Shown: positions 41,130-50,526, counted from the stretch's first letter. The stretch: DNA of 64,000 nucleotides from Collinsella phocaeensis (GCF_900119895.1 NZ_FQLR01000003.1:124001-188000); one strand, 5' to 3'. A program made the numbers and translations. Notes: generated from the letters alone by a model not told the origin.

Positions 41130-42494
41130 CTAGCACCCGGCCTCTGCGGCCCGAAGCGCCGCACGCACCACCTCGCGCAAGGGGACTCCGGACTCCTCGG
41201 CGCAACGGGCGCAATCCTCGTACTCCGGCGTAGCGCGCAGACCGCCTCCGGGCAGCACGGCGCGCTTTACCGTCACCGCGCCGTATGGAGTCTCGACGCG
41301 CACGAGTTCGCGCGCAAGCACCGTGCGCTCCATGACGCACCTCCGTATGCCCAGGGTGGTCGTCTCCCGGAAGATGACGTCCTCGACCGCGGCAGCGTCG
41401 GCGGGATCGCATACGACCTGGAGCTCGAAGCACGCGCGCCCCTTTTTGCCGAAAACCGGAACCCAGTGCACTTCGCGCCCACCTGCCGCGCGGATCCGCT
41501 CCGCCGCGTAGGCGAGCACCTCGGGCGTCTCGTCATCGATATCGCACTCGAGCTTCACCACGGCACGGGGCGCTTCCGTCTCACGGGACAGGTCGAGCGG
41601 GGCATCAGCGGGCTCGATCAGCATCGCGCGCAGGATCGACGGCACGCCGTAACTGCGCTTACCGGCTCCGCAGCCCACCGCGCGCACGCGGTAGCGCACG
41701 GGAAGACTGCCGCCGGGCCGCATCGCGCCCAGCAAGGCGGCGCCCGTCGGCGTCGTGAGCTCGCCCTCAACCGACCCGGGCCGCAGCTCCAGCCCGCAGG
41801 CGGCGCATATGTTCACCGTGGCCGGAGCGGGAACCGGGATGATACCGTGCTGGCAGCGCACGGTGCCGCCGCCGGCGGGCAAGGGGCCGGCGACGACGCA
41901 GTCGGGCGCGAGCCGGTCGACGAGCACCGAGACGGCAACGATGTCCGCGATCGAGTCGACCGCCCCCACCTCGTGGAAATGCACCTCATCAACGGGGATA
42001 CCGTGGGCGGAGGCCTCGGCATCGGCGAGGATGCGGAAGGCGTCGAGCGCAAGCGCCCGAGCAGAATCCGTCAGGGCATGCGCGCCCCGGAGCATCCGCT
42101 CGATATCTGCGATGCCGCGATGGCCGTGCGCACGGCCGGCGTGCACGTGGATGTGGGAAGACGCGAGATCGTCATGATGCCCCTGGGCATGATGGCGACC
42201 GTGCGCATGCGCGCCCTCTTGCCCCTGCCCGTGCAGGTATGCCATATCGTGATCGTGGTTCTCGTGCTCAGCGTCCAACACCACGTCGAAATCGCAACAC
42301 GCGATGCCCGCACGGGATACATGCGAGATCGCGATCTCGTACCCGTCGACCGGCAGGCTTTCCAGCGCCGCGCGCACCGCCTGCTCGTCGGACTCGTCGC
42401 CCAAATCGAGCAGGGCCCCCGCGAGCATATCGCCCGCCACGCCGCCCGCGCACTCCAGGTACAGAACTCGCCCTTGGCCGTCCCTCATGCGCAT
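41130..42494 (-). CDS. larC: nickel-pincer cofactor biosynthesis protein LarC
   Basis: A 454-residue metallochaperone that inserts nickel into the pincer nucleotide cofactor of lactate racemase and related enzymes. It opens with VLYLECAGGVAGDMLAGALL and carries a His-rich insertion at about 80-130 (HENHDHD, HAHGRHHAQGHHDD, HIHVHAGRAHGH), probably for nickel binding. VDEVHFHEVGAVDSIADIV and LTTPTGAALLGAM are conserved LarC segments. In some species LarC is made by programmed frameshifting of two ORFs; here it is one frame. The start at 42494 overlaps larB by 10 bases. LarE and LarA are not in the window. Confidence 0.92.
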   Translation of the reverse strand: MRMRDGQGRVLYLECAGGVAGDMLAGALLDLGDESDEQAVRAALESLPVDGYEIAISHVSRAGIACCDFDVVLDAEHENHDHDMAYLHGQGQEGAHAHGRHHAQGHHDDLASSHIHVHAGRAHGHRGIADIERMLRGAHALTDSARALALDAFRILADAEASAHGIPVDEVHFHEVGAVDSIADIVAVSVLVDRLAPDCVVAGPLPAGGGTVRCQHGIIPVPAPATVNICAACGLELRPGSVEGELTTPTGAALLGAMRPGGSLPVRYRVRAVGCGAGKRSYGVPSILRAMLIEPADAPLDLSRETEAPRAVVKLECDIDDETPEVLAYAAERIRAAGGREVHWVPVFGKKGRACFELQVVCDPADAAAVEDVIFRETTTLGIRRCVMERTVLARELVRVETPYGAVTVKRAVLPGGGLRATPEYEDCARCAEESGVPLREVVRAALRAAEAGC

Positions 42495-43258
42495 GCGCCC
42501 CTTCCGGCGAGATGATTGATCAGGGATGCCTGGTAAGCCGCCCCGAACCCATTGTCGATATTGACCACGGAGACGCCGCTCGCGCAGCTGTTGACCATGG
42601 CGAGCAGCGCCGTGACGCCGCCCAGGTTCGCCCCATAGCCCACGCTCGTGGGCACCGCGATGACCGGGCACGCCGCAAGGCCGGCGACCACGCTCGCAAG
42701 AGCGCCCTCCATCCCGGCGACGGCGATGATGACCCGGGCGCGGGCGATGTCGTCCCCGCACGCGAGAAGACGGTGTATCCCGGCGACTCCGACATCCTGC
42801 ACGAGCTTCACGCGGTTGCCCAGAAATCGAGCGGTCTGGCAGGCCTCCTCGGCCACGGGCGCGTCGCTCGTGCCCGCGCTGAGGACCAAGATGGTCCCGT
42901 CGCCGTCGGGCTCGGGCAGGCTGCCGGTATAGGCGATGCGCGCTCCCGGGCGATATGTCAACTCGATGCCAGATGCGCGCACCGCCGCGGCCTTCTGCTC
43001 ATCCAATCGCGTCACGAGCACGCGCTCCTGGCAGGATTCCGCGAGCGCGCGGAGAATCTCCGCGATCTGCCCGGCGGTCTTCCCCGCCCCGTAGACAACC
43101 TCGGCCGCCCCGCAACGCAACGCGCGCTCCCCGTCGAGCCTCGCGCACCCCGCATCCACGATAGCCGCCGCTCGCACACGGGCGACGAGCTCCGCAGGCT
43201 CCAACGTGCCCGCAGCGACCGCTTGCGCAAACTCCTCGAGCCTCGTTGCATCGATCAT
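42485..43258 (-). CDS. larB: pyridinium-3,5-biscarboxylate mononucleotide synthase LarB
   Basis: A 257-residue carboxylase/hydrolase that turns nicotinic acid adenine dinucleotide into the biscarboxylate precursor of the nickel-pincer cofactor. The C-terminal half is PurE-like (VLSAGTSDAPVAEEA, DVGVAGIHRLL, VAGMEGALASVVAGL, VPTSVGYGANLGGVTALLAM). The N-terminal VVYGAGKTAGQI is typical of LarB. The start is preceded by GAGGAGG. It is coupled to larC by overlap, so the first and last steps of the three-enzyme pathway are co-expressed; the middle enzyme, LarE, must be encoded elsewhere. Confidence 0.93.
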   Translation of the reverse strand: MIDATRLEEFAQAVAAGTLEPAELVARVRAAAIVDAGCARLDGERALRCGAAEVVYGAGKTAGQIAEILRALAESCQERVLVTRLDEQKAAAVRASGIELTYRPGARIAYTGSLPEPDGDGTILVLSAGTSDAPVAEEACQTARFLGNRVKLVQDVGVAGIHRLLACGDDIARARVIIAVAGMEGALASVVAGLAACPVIAVPTSVGYGANLGGVTALLAMVNSCASGVSVVNIDNGFGAAYQASLINHLAGRGACA

Positions 43259-43446
43259 GGGCGCCGCCTCCTCTCATCGATGATTCGCATGCGACCCTAG
43301 CACAGGCACCGCACCCGAAAACACCGCCGCCGAGCAGATTTCCATACACACTCCTCATGACCGAAGCGCAAGCTGCTATTCTGCCATGAGAACGCACATG
43401 CGGCGGCTCGAGTCCGCCGGACCTCAATTCGCGACAGGAGCCCCTC

Positions 43447-43914
43447 ATGAGCGAACGCGACATCTGCAACGAGACCGAGCCGAGCGCCGAGGAGCGCCCC
43501 GAGGTCGAGGATCGATCCGCATCTGCCGACTGCGCGCCGTCCATGGCCGAAGGTGCGGACGGAGCAGCTTCTGCATCCGCCGATAGAGACGAATCCGCCG
43601 GCGAGCATGACGGTCCCGATGGCACCGAGGTCCCCGAATCGCAGGATGCGCCCGCATACGGAAACCCCGGACTGCCCGTCGCGTCCGTCATCTTCGGCAT
43701 CGTCGGCCTCATCTTGGGAGGCTACGTCAGCTGGCTCCTCAGCGTTCTTGCAGGCATCGTGGCCATCGCGCTGTCCATCTTTGCGCGCAAGCAGAACTCC
43801 CCATGGCCCGCGGTCGCGCGCGCCGGCCTCGTAATGGGCATCGTCGACATCGTCGCCAGCATCGCGCTCGTGGGCATCGTGCTCTGGCGCCTCTCGAGCA
43901 TCGGTCTGATCTAA
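43447..43914 (+). CDS. small membrane protein with acidic disordered N-terminus (DUF4190-like)
   Basis: A 155-residue protein. Residues 1 to about 75 are rich in Glu, Asp, Ser and Ala and disordered. Two membrane segments follow (VASVIFGIVGLILGGYVSWL with LLSVLAGIVAIALSIFA, and MGIVDIVASIALVGIVLW), with RKQNSPWPAVARAGLVMGI between, resembling DUF4190-type proteins of Gram-positives. AGGAGCC lies 7 bases before the ATG. The function is unknown. It is convergent with the Spx-like gene. Confidence 0.72.
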   Translation: MSERDICNETEPSAEERPEVEDRSASADCAPSMAEGADGAASASADRDESAGEHDGPDGTEVPESQDAPAYGNPGLPVASVIFGIVGLILGGYVSWLLSVLAGIVAIALSIFARKQNSPWPAVARAGLVMGIVDIVASIALVGIVLWRLSSIGLI

Positions 43915-43944
43915 CGCTGCGGCCGTACGGGCCCGAGACGCTGC

Positions 43945-44304
43945 CTAGAGCAGCGCCTCGGTCCACGCCTCCTCGCGAAACCCGACCAGCACGAAGTCGT
44001 CGCCGACAACCAGCGGGCGCTTCACCAGCATGCCATCGGTCGCCAGGAGCGCAAACGCGTCCTCGTCGCTCATGCCGGCATCCAGCTGGGCCTTGATGCC
44101 GAGCTCGCGGTACTTCATGCCGCTCGTGTTGAAGAAGCGGCGCAGCGGTAGCCCCGAACGCTGCTGCCAGCTGGCGAGCTCCTCTGCGGTGGGGTTGTCC
44201 TCCACGATATGACGATCGGTGTAATCCACCCCGTGCTCGTCGAGCCACTTCTTGGCCTTCTTGCAGGTGGTGCACTTGGGGTACTCGATGAACAGGACGG
44301 ACAT
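43945..44304 (-). CDS. Spx/ArsC-family thioredoxin-fold protein
   Basis: A 119-residue protein of the ArsC/Spx/YffB family. The N-terminal redox site is YPKCTTCKKAKKWL (CxxC at 10-13), like Spx and MgsR and unlike single-Cys arsenate reductases. Also present are the RFFNTSG segment and MLVKRPLVVGDDFVLVGF with the conserved Arg-Pro. It could be an RNA-polymerase-binding regulator of the disulfide stress type or a YffB-like thiol reductase. The start at 44304 has GGAGGAGAGG upstream. Its promoter contains a near-perfect SOS box, suggesting induction by DNA damage. Confidence 0.85.
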   Translation of the reverse strand: MSVLFIEYPKCTTCKKAKKWLDEHGVDYTDRHIVEDNPTAEELASWQQRSGLPLRRFFNTSGMKYRELGIKAQLDAGMSDEDAFALLATDGMLVKRPLVVGDDFVLVGFREEAWTEALL

Positions 44305-44364
44305 AGCCTCTCCTCCATACGGAAGGCGCGCTCCCCGCGCGACCTCGATCGTTTGCGTTCCATC

Positions 44365-44393
44365 ATAATAGAACGTCTGTTCGTGTTTTGCAA
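44365..44393 (-). promoter_or_regulatory. promoter of the Spx-like gene with embedded LexA box
   Basis: On the minus strand TTGCAA (44393-44388), exactly 17 bases, TATTAT (44370-44365). CGAACAGACGTTCT (44383-44370) fills the spacer and matches the LexA consensus CGAAC-RNRY-GTTYG at 13 of 14 positions. A plus-strand -10 (TACAAT, 44406-44411) for the PHP gene lies just beyond, so both directions might be affected. Confidence 0.65.
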
Positions 44394-44451
44394 CTCGGGA
44401 TGGTCTACAATCTGGAAAATCAACGAACCGAGATCCGGAATGCGAGGACCC

Positions 44452-45363
44452 ATGCACGCGTCGCCCATCGTGGACTGCCATACGCACACGAGCTTCTCTG
44501 ATGGCGCCTCCACCTTTGAGGAGAACGTCCGCGCCGCTTCGGCGGCCGGTTGCCGCGTGCTCGTCTCCACCGACCACCTCACGCTTCCGGCCAGCATGGA
44601 TCCAGACTGCGAATGCCAGGTGCGTGAGTCCGAGCTGCGGCTCCATCGCGAGGCGTTCGAGGCCGCGCGTGAGCTCGCCGCGCATATCGCACCCGACCTC
44701 GAGTTCGTCTACGGCTTCGAATGCGACTGGTATCCGGGGTGCGAGCCGCTCGTCGACCGCTGGTCCGCCGGGGCGGCCGTGCGCCTGGGCAGCGTGCACT
44801 GGATCGGGGATCCCGGATGTATCCGCGGCGGTGCAGCAGGCACCCCTGGAACCGAGGCCGTCGCGCCCGCGGGGGCGCCGGGCTCCGGGTCCGGCTGGAT
44901 CGACTACTCCGAGAACATGCACGTCTGGCACGAGCTGGGCGCCGACGGCGTGCGGGCCACCTACGTCGACACCTGGTGCCGTGCCTGCGAAAGCCCGCTC
45001 GCCTTCGACGTGATGGCCCATCCCGACCTCGCCGAGCGGTTCAGGAATGAGGGCCTTGCGCCGACGTCGCCCCTCGAGCCCCTCTGGGACCAGATGGCCG
45101 CCTGCGCGCGCGACACGGGCAGGCGCATCGAGGTCTCGACCGCCGGACTGCGCAAGAGCGTCGGCGGCTACTACCCCGCCCGCGGGCTGCTCGAGCGTTT
45201 CGCGCGCGCCGGCGTCCCCATCACGTTCGGGTCGGACGCGCACCGCGCCGTCGACATATGCTGGGGAATCCGCGAGGCGCAGCGTTACGCCCACAGCTGC
45301 GGCTACCGCACGTTCGACGTACCGCACGCCGACGGCAGCTGGGAGACGATCGGGCTCGATTGA
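44452..45363 (+). CDS. hisJ: histidinol-phosphatase (PHP family)
   Basis: A 303-residue PHP-domain metallohydrolase that removes phosphate from histidinol phosphate, the eighth step of histidine synthesis. The metal-binding motifs are seen in order: DCHTHTSFSDG, STDHLTL, FECDWYPG with GSVHWIG, FDVMAHPDL and FGSDAH. Gram-positive bacteria use this type in place of the HAD-type HisB phosphatase, and the HisB here has only the dehydratase domain. The start is either ATG 44440 or 44452; the latter sits after GAGG. It faces the his operon tail to tail across one hairpin, so the pathway is complete in the window. Confidence 0.9.
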   Translation: MHASPIVDCHTHTSFSDGASTFEENVRAASAAGCRVLVSTDHLTLPASMDPDCECQVRESELRLHREAFEAARELAAHIAPDLEFVYGFECDWYPGCEPLVDRWSAGAAVRLGSVHWIGDPGCIRGGAAGTPGTEAVAPAGAPGSGSGWIDYSENMHVWHELGADGVRATYVDTWCRACESPLAFDVMAHPDLAERFRNEGLAPTSPLEPLWDQMAACARDTGRRIEVSTAGLRKSVGGYYPARGLLERFARAGVPITFGSDAHRAVDICWGIREAQRYAHSCGYRTFDVPHADGSWETIGLD

Positions 45364-45408
45364 CTCCCCGTGCGAACCTTTCGCCGCCGGACGGCGATCC
45401 CGCCCGGC

Positions 45409-45437
45409 GTGCCAAAAGGGTACGTCCCTTTTGGCAC
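45409..45437. terminator. hairpin between hisJ and hisE (convergent)
   Basis: A perfect 12-bp stem, GTGCCAAAAGGG (45409-45420) with CCCTTTTGGCAC (45426-45437), and a 5-base loop. A clear T-tract is absent on either side, but its position between convergent stops supports bidirectional termination. Confidence 0.6.
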
Positions 45438-45455
45438 GGGCGCAGCTCCCGCCGC

Positions 45456-45773
45456 TTAATGCATGCGCGCGTCGAGCTCGCCGGCGAGCTCGTCGAGCCC
45501 CACCCCATAGCGCTCCAGCACCACGAGCAGGTGGTAGATCAGATCGCCCGCCTCGTAGCGGATGTGCTCATGATCGTCGTCCTTGCAGGCCATCACGACC
45601 TCGCCCGCCTCCTCGACGACCTTCTTGAGCAGGCTGTCCTCCTCGCCCGCAAGCAGGCGCGCGGTGTAGCTCTGCTGCGGGTCGGCGTCGCGGCGGCCGC
45701 GAATGGTCCCCGCGAGCCCCTCGAGGGTCGCTCCGATATTCCCGGGCTGCACGTGTTCCGTTCTGACTCCCAT
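45456..45773 (-). CDS. hisE: phosphoribosyl-ATP pyrophosphohydrolase HisE
   Basis: A 105-residue all-alpha pyrophosphatase that hydrolyses phosphoribosyl-ATP to phosphoribosyl-AMP (step 2). The metal-binding helix is KKVVEEAGEVVMACKDDD, followed by YEAGDLIYHLLVVLE. SYTARLLAGEEDSLLKKV is the family N-terminal signature. The start is set at 45773 (MGVRTEHV) with AAGGAG 8 bases upstream; an ATG at 45794 is nearer hisI but has no SD. It is the last gene of the operon. Confidence 0.93.
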   Translation of the reverse strand: MGVRTEHVQPGNIGATLEGLAGTIRGRRDADPQQSYTARLLAGEEDSLLKKVVEEAGEVVMACKDDDHEHIRYEAGDLIYHLLVVLERYGVGLDELAGELDARMH

Positions 45774-45815
45774 GGCGGTATCTCCTTGCCTCATCCCGAC
45801 GGCCCGCAGCCGCCC

Positions 45816-46132
45816 TTACGCCTCGACCGTGTTGAAAAAGCAGCTCCGGCTGCCCGTGTGGCACGCCGGCCCGGGCGAATCGACGCGCGCGAGCAGCGTG
45901 TCGCCGTCGCAGTCGGCCGCGATCGACACGAGCCTCTGCATGTTGCCGCTCGTCGCCCCCTTGTTCCAAAGCTCTTGGCGGCTGCGGCTCCAGAACCAGG
46001 TCGTGCCCGTCTCGAGCGTGAGGCGCAACGACTCGGCGTTCATCCACGCCACCATGAGCACCTCCCCGGTGTCGTGCTGCTGCACCACGCAGGGGACGAG
46101 GCCCCGCCCGTCGAAGGAAAGCTCGTCGATGC

Positions 46133-46136
<4 letters not shown>
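45816..46136 (-). CDS. hisI: phosphoribosyl-AMP cyclohydrolase HisI
   Basis: A 106-residue zinc enzyme that opens the adenine ring of phosphoribosyl-AMP (step 3). It has the family's [37 protein letters not shown], the Cys/Asp metal site [11 protein letters not shown] and the C-terminal HTGSRSCFF with Zn-binding Cys. Its start overlaps the hisF stop (ATGA), so translation is coupled. HisE and HisI are separate proteins here, not the fused HisIE of enterobacteria. Confidence 0.95.
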
Positions 46137-46918
<782 letters not shown>

Positions 46919-46921
46919 GGG

Positions 46922-47665
46922 CTACCCCCTCCCTTCCGCCGCCGCCAGCGCGTCCTCCAGCGCGAAGGACCCCTCGTAGAGCGCGCGGCCGGTGATGGCG
47001 CCCTCGATGACGCCGTCGCCGGCGGCCGCGAGCCGGCGGATATCGTCGAGCGTCGAGATGCCGCCCGAGGCGACAACGGGAAAGCCGGCGGTCCGGGCGA
47101 TGGCGCGGTAGGCGCCCACGTCGATGCCCGTCTGCATGCCGTCGCGGGCGATATCGGTGAACACGAGGTGCTTGAACCCCAGCGCCGCAAGCTCGGCGAC
47201 GAGGTCGAGCGCCTCGCGTTGCACCCCGTCGCGCCAACCGTTGACCTTGACCAGGCCCTCGCGCGCGGCGATGTCGGCGACGAGCAGCTCGCCGAAGCCG
47301 CGGGCGGCCACCTCGGCGAACCCGGGTTCGGTCACGAGCACGGTGCCGAGCGCGATGCGGGCGGCACCGGCGGCTGCAAGCTCATCGATGCGGGCGAGCG
47401 ACCGCACGCCGCCGCCCGCGTCAACCGACAGGCCCTCGATGCCGCAGATCGCCCGGATGGCGCGCAGGTTGGCCGCACGGGCGGGCTCGTCCTCCCCGAA
47501 CGCTGCGGACAAGTCGACCACGTGCACCCAGCGCGCGCCGGCGTCGGCAAACGAGCGCGCCACGGCGACGGGGTCGTCCGAGTAGACCGTCATGCGGCTC
47601 CGGTCGCCCCGCTCGAGGCGCACGACCTTGCCGTCGATGAGGTCGATGGCGGGAAACAGGATCAA
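46922..47665 (-). CDS. hisA: phosphoribosylformimino-AICAR-P isomerase HisA (TTG start)
   Basis: A 247-residue (beta/alpha)8 barrel that isomerises ProFAR to PRFAR (step 4). The catalytic Asp is in LFPAIDLIDGKVVRL and the second Asp in FTDIARDGMQTG; VDAGGGVRS and ASGGIST bind phosphate. The start is taken as TTG 47665 because AAGGAGG lies 7 bases upstream and the protein then begins at the family position. The frame is open further upstream to an ATG at 47902, but that part is low-complexity and unlike any HisA. A 244-base gap separates it from hisH, unusual in this operon. Confidence 0.93.
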   Translation of the reverse strand: MILFPAIDLIDGKVVRLERGDRSRMTVYSDDPVAVARSFADAGARWVHVVDLSAAFGEDEPARAANLRAIRAICGIEGLSVDAGGGVRSLARIDELAAAGAARIALGTVLVTEPGFAEVAARGFGELLVADIAAREGLVKVNGWRDGVQREALDLVAELAALGFKHLVFTDIARDGMQTGIDVGAYRAIARTAGFPVVASGGISTLDDIRRLAAAGDGVIEGAITGRALYEGSFALEDALAAAEGRG

Positions 47666-47909
47666 GGGGATACCTCCTTCGTAACGGATAGAGAGGAAGA
47701 GACGGGCAGGCGGCGCAGGGGCGCTGCCCGGGCGCGAACCCGAGCGGCCCGATACGGCAACGCATCCCAGACCGCTGGACGGACGGTGGACGTGGACCGA
47801 AAGGTCGGCGCGCACGGGCCGGACGGCCGGAGGCGCGGGACGGGCGGCAAGCCCGGACCGGAAGGCCGCCGACGGGCGCGCGGCGGAGGCGTCCCGCAGC
47901 ATGCTCCCC

Positions 47910-48638
47910 TTACGAGCAGATGCGGACGAAGTTCTCCAGGATGAGGTGCCCGTGGGCGGAGGACTTCTCGGGGTGGAACTGGCAGCCGAACACGTTGCCG
48001 CGCCAGACCGCCGAGGCGAAGTTGCGGGCGTAGTGCGTCACGCCGGCGACGTCGGCGGGCTCGACGTCGCCATCGAGCGCATAGGAATGCGTGAAGAACA
48101 CGTTGGCGCCCTCGGCGAAGCCCTCGAGCAGCGGGCATACCCGGCCCGCCTCGGTAAGGTGCACCTGGTCCCAGCCCACGTGCGGCACCTTCAGGCGGGA
48201 CGAGACGAGGCGCGTGCAGCTGCCCGGAAGCACGCCGAGGCCGCGCACCCAGCGCGAGCCGTCCGCCTCGAACGCCGCACCCGGCCCCAGGCCGCCGCCG
48301 CGCGCGTCGAGCGCGCACGATACCGGGGCATCCGGGGATACGCCCTCGTCTCCGCGCTCGAACAGCAGCTGCAACCCCAGGCAGATGCCCAGAAAGGGCG
48401 TGCCCTCTCCGCCCGCGACCGCCTCGACGACCGCGGCGGCCTGGCCGCTTTCCGCCATATAGGCGATGGCGTCGGCAAACGACCCCACGCCGGGCAGCAC
48501 GATGCCGTCCGCGCGCGTGAGGGCGGCGGGGTCGTCCGAGACCTCGACCGCGGCGCCCGCGCGGGCAAGCCCGCGGGCGACGCTCGAGAGGTTGCCCTTG
48601 TGGTAGTCGATCACGACGATCTTGGGCGAAGCCGCCAT
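47910..48638 (-). CDS. hisH: imidazole glycerol phosphate synthase amidotransferase HisH
   Basis: A 242-residue class I glutamine amidotransferase that supplies ammonia to HisF. The nucleophile Cys is in PFLGICLGLQLLF and the His/Glu pair in FGCQFHPEKS. DYHKGNLSSVARGL is the family start region. It is about 35 residues longer than usual because of an insertion at about 120-150 rich in Ala and Gly. The start at 48638 has GGAAGGGAG upstream; the frame is open further but without homology. It is 124 bases downstream of hisB. Confidence 0.94.
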   Translation of the reverse strand: MAASPKIVVIDYHKGNLSSVARGLARAGAAVEVSDDPAALTRADGIVLPGVGSFADAIAYMAESGQAAAVVEAVAGGEGTPFLGICLGLQLLFERGDEGVSPDAPVSCALDARGGGLGPGAAFEADGSRWVRGLGVLPGSCTRLVSSRLKVPHVGWDQVHLTEAGRVCPLLEGFAEGANVFFTHSYALDGDVEPADVAGVTHYARNFASAVWRGNVFGCQFHPEKSSAHGHLILENFVRICS

Positions 48639-48762
48639 GGACGTCCGCTCCCTTCCGCTCGCATCCCCGGCCCGCGCACGGCGGGCGGGGGCGTGCACCT
48701 CGTTCATCCCCGGCCCGCCCGCCTCGTCGCACGCAACGCGCCGGACGGAACCGAGCCCTGTC

Positions 48763-49431
48763 TTAGAGCGCGCCCTTCGTGGAGGGCACGCCCGCCACGC
48801 GCGGATCGTGCTCGCAGGCACGGCGCATCGCGCGACCCGCGGCCTTGAAGGCCGCCTCGATGATGTGATGGGAATTGCCGCCCGCCAGCTCGCGCACGTG
48901 CAGCGTCACGCCGGCGTCGCGCGCGAACGCGTAGAAGAACTCCACCGCGAGCTCGGTGTCGAAGGTGCCCACGCGCTCGGTGGGAACCGGCAGGTCGCAG
49001 TAGGCCTGTCCGCGCCCGGAGATGTCCACCGCCGCCATGACGAGGGTCTCGTCCATGGGGATCGCCGCGTCGGCGAAGCGGCCGATGCCCGCCTTGTCGC
49101 CCAAGGCCTGCGCGAACGCCTGGCCCAGGACGATGCCCGTGTCCTCCACGGTGTGGTGCGCGTCGACCTCGGTGTCGCCGACGGCGCGGACCGTGAGGTC
49201 GAACAGCCCGTGACGGCCGAACGCGTTGAGCATGTGGTCGAAGAAGGGCACCCCGGTCTCGATGTCGCAGGCACCTGCGCCGTCCAGGTTCAGGTCGATC
49301 GCGATGTCGGTCTCCCCGGTCGTGCGGGTCACGCGCGCGCGGCGCGCGGGCGCGGAGCCCTCCTCGGTCGACGCCTTGCCGGATGGGGCCACCGCCGCGA
49401 CGACGGTCGCGGGCTTGCGGTACACGGTCAT
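48763..49431 (-). CDS. hisB: imidazoleglycerol-phosphate dehydratase HisB
   Basis: A 222-residue manganese enzyme that dehydrates imidazole glycerol phosphate (step 6). The two metal-binding motifs are DAHHTVEDTG and NSHHIIEAAFKA. FFDHMLNAFGRHG and the catalytic Glu in ELAVEFFYAF are also seen. It lacks the N-terminal phosphatase domain of bifunctional enterobacterial HisB, so histidinol-phosphatase must come from the PHP gene at 44452. About 25 low-complexity N-terminal residues precede the core. Confidence 0.95.
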   Translation of the reverse strand: MTVYRKPATVVAAVAPSGKASTEEGSAPARRARVTRTTGETDIAIDLNLDGAGACDIETGVPFFDHMLNAFGRHGLFDLTVRAVGDTEVDAHHTVEDTGIVLGQAFAQALGDKAGIGRFADAAIPMDETLVMAAVDISGRGQAYCDLPVPTERVGTFDTELAVEFFYAFARDAGVTLHVRELAGGNSHHIIEAAFKAAGRAMRRACEHDPRVAGVPSTKGAL

Positions 49432-49434
49432 CTC

Positions 49435-50526
49435 TCACGCCTCCTCGTCCAGCAGCGCGGACAGCGCCGCCAGGACCTCGTCGTTTTCCTCCGGCGTCCC
49501 GACCGTGATGCGCAGGCACCCCTCGAGCCCGGGCGCATAGGAGAAGTCACGCACCAGCATAGAGTACTCGTCGCGCAGCCGCTCGCGGATACGGCTCGCC
49601 ATCGGCATGCGGACGAGCAGGAAGTTCGCGCGGCTGGGCCACACCTTCACGCGCGGGTCGGCGGAGAGTGCGGCGAACATACGCTCCCGCTCGGCGACGA
49701 TGCGCTCCACGACCGGCGCGAACTCCGCGCGGGACTCCACGAGCGCGAGCGCCGCCGCCTGGCTCAGCACGTTCACCGAGTAGATCTGGCGCACCGCGGC
49801 GAACGCCTCGATCACATCGGGAGCCGCCAGCACGTAGCCGCAACGGATCCCCGCGGCGCCGAACGCCTTGGACAGCGTGCGCAGCACGACCAGGTTGGGA
49901 TGGCGGTCGAGCAGCTGGGCGGCCGAGGCGTCCTCGCCCGCGAACTCGATATAGGCCTCGTCCACCATCACCAGGCCGCGGCACACGTGGCACAGGCGCT
50001 CCACGAAGGACAGCGGGACGAGGCCTCCCGTCGGGTTGTTGGGCGAGGTGACCACCGTGAGCTTCGACCAGTGCGCCGATGCGAGCACCGCCTCTTCGTC
50101 CAGCTCGAACGTGCGCGGGTCGCGGCCCGCGCGGCGGACCGGCGTCTGGGCGAGCGAGGCGAAAAACTCGTACTCCGAGAAGCACGGAGGGCAGACGAGC
50201 AGCTGGGACGCGCGCCCGCCGAAGGCGAGCAGGTAGTTGTAGAGCAGCTCGTCGCCGCCGTTGCCCACGCAGACGCATGCGGGCGCGACCCCGTGCCGCG
50301 CGGCGATCTCGGCGCGCAGGGCATGCGACATCGGGTCGGGGTAGCGGTTGAGCGGCGTGGACGCCAGGGCGGCGTCCACCCGCTCGCGTACCCCGTCGGG
50401 CACAGGGTAGGTGTTCTCGTTCGCGGAGAGGTTGATGCGGCAGGGCGTGAAGCTGGGGTCGTACGGCTCGATGTCGGCCAGGTGCGGCTGGACGAGGGCC
50501 CGTACGCGATCGGACAGGCGCGCCAC
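49435..50526 (-). CDS. hisC: histidinol-phosphate aminotransferase HisC
   Basis: A 363-residue PLP enzyme that transfers an amino group from glutamate to imidazole acetol phosphate (step 7). It has NLSANENTYPVPDGV, LNRYPDPMSHALR, VGNGGDELLYN, SPNNPTGGLVP, VDEAYIEF and the PLP lysine in LRTLSKAFGAAGIRCGY. The start is GTG 50526, one base after the hisD stop, with GAGGTGG upstream. Three bases separate its stop from the hisB start. All features indicate a tight operon. Confidence 0.95.
   Translation of the reverse strand: MARLSDRVRALVQPHLADIEPYDPSFTPCRINLSANENTYPVPDGVRERVDAALASTPLNRYPDPMSHALRAEIAARHGVAPACVCVGNGGDELLYNYLLAFGGRASQLLVCPPCFSEYEFFASLAQTPVRRAGRDPRTFELDEEAVLASAHWSKLTVVTSPNNPTGGLVPLSFVERLCHVCRGLVMVDEAYIEFAGEDASAAQLLDRHPNLVVLRTLSKAFGAAGIRCGYVLAAPDVIEAFAAVRQIYSVNVLSQAAALALVESRAEFAPVVERIVAERERMFAALSADPRVKVWPSRANFLLVRMPMASRIRERLRDEYSMLVRDFSYAPGLEGCLRITVGTPEENDEVLAALSALLDEEA

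Noticed and set aside
45409-45437. inverted repeat as an operator for histidine regulation
   Set aside because: It lies between convergent stop codons, not at a promoter; a terminator role is more likely.
47666-47902. N-terminal extension of HisA from ATG 47902
   Set aside because: The extra 79 residues are low-complexity and unlike any HisA, whereas TTG 47665 has a perfect SD and gives the family start.
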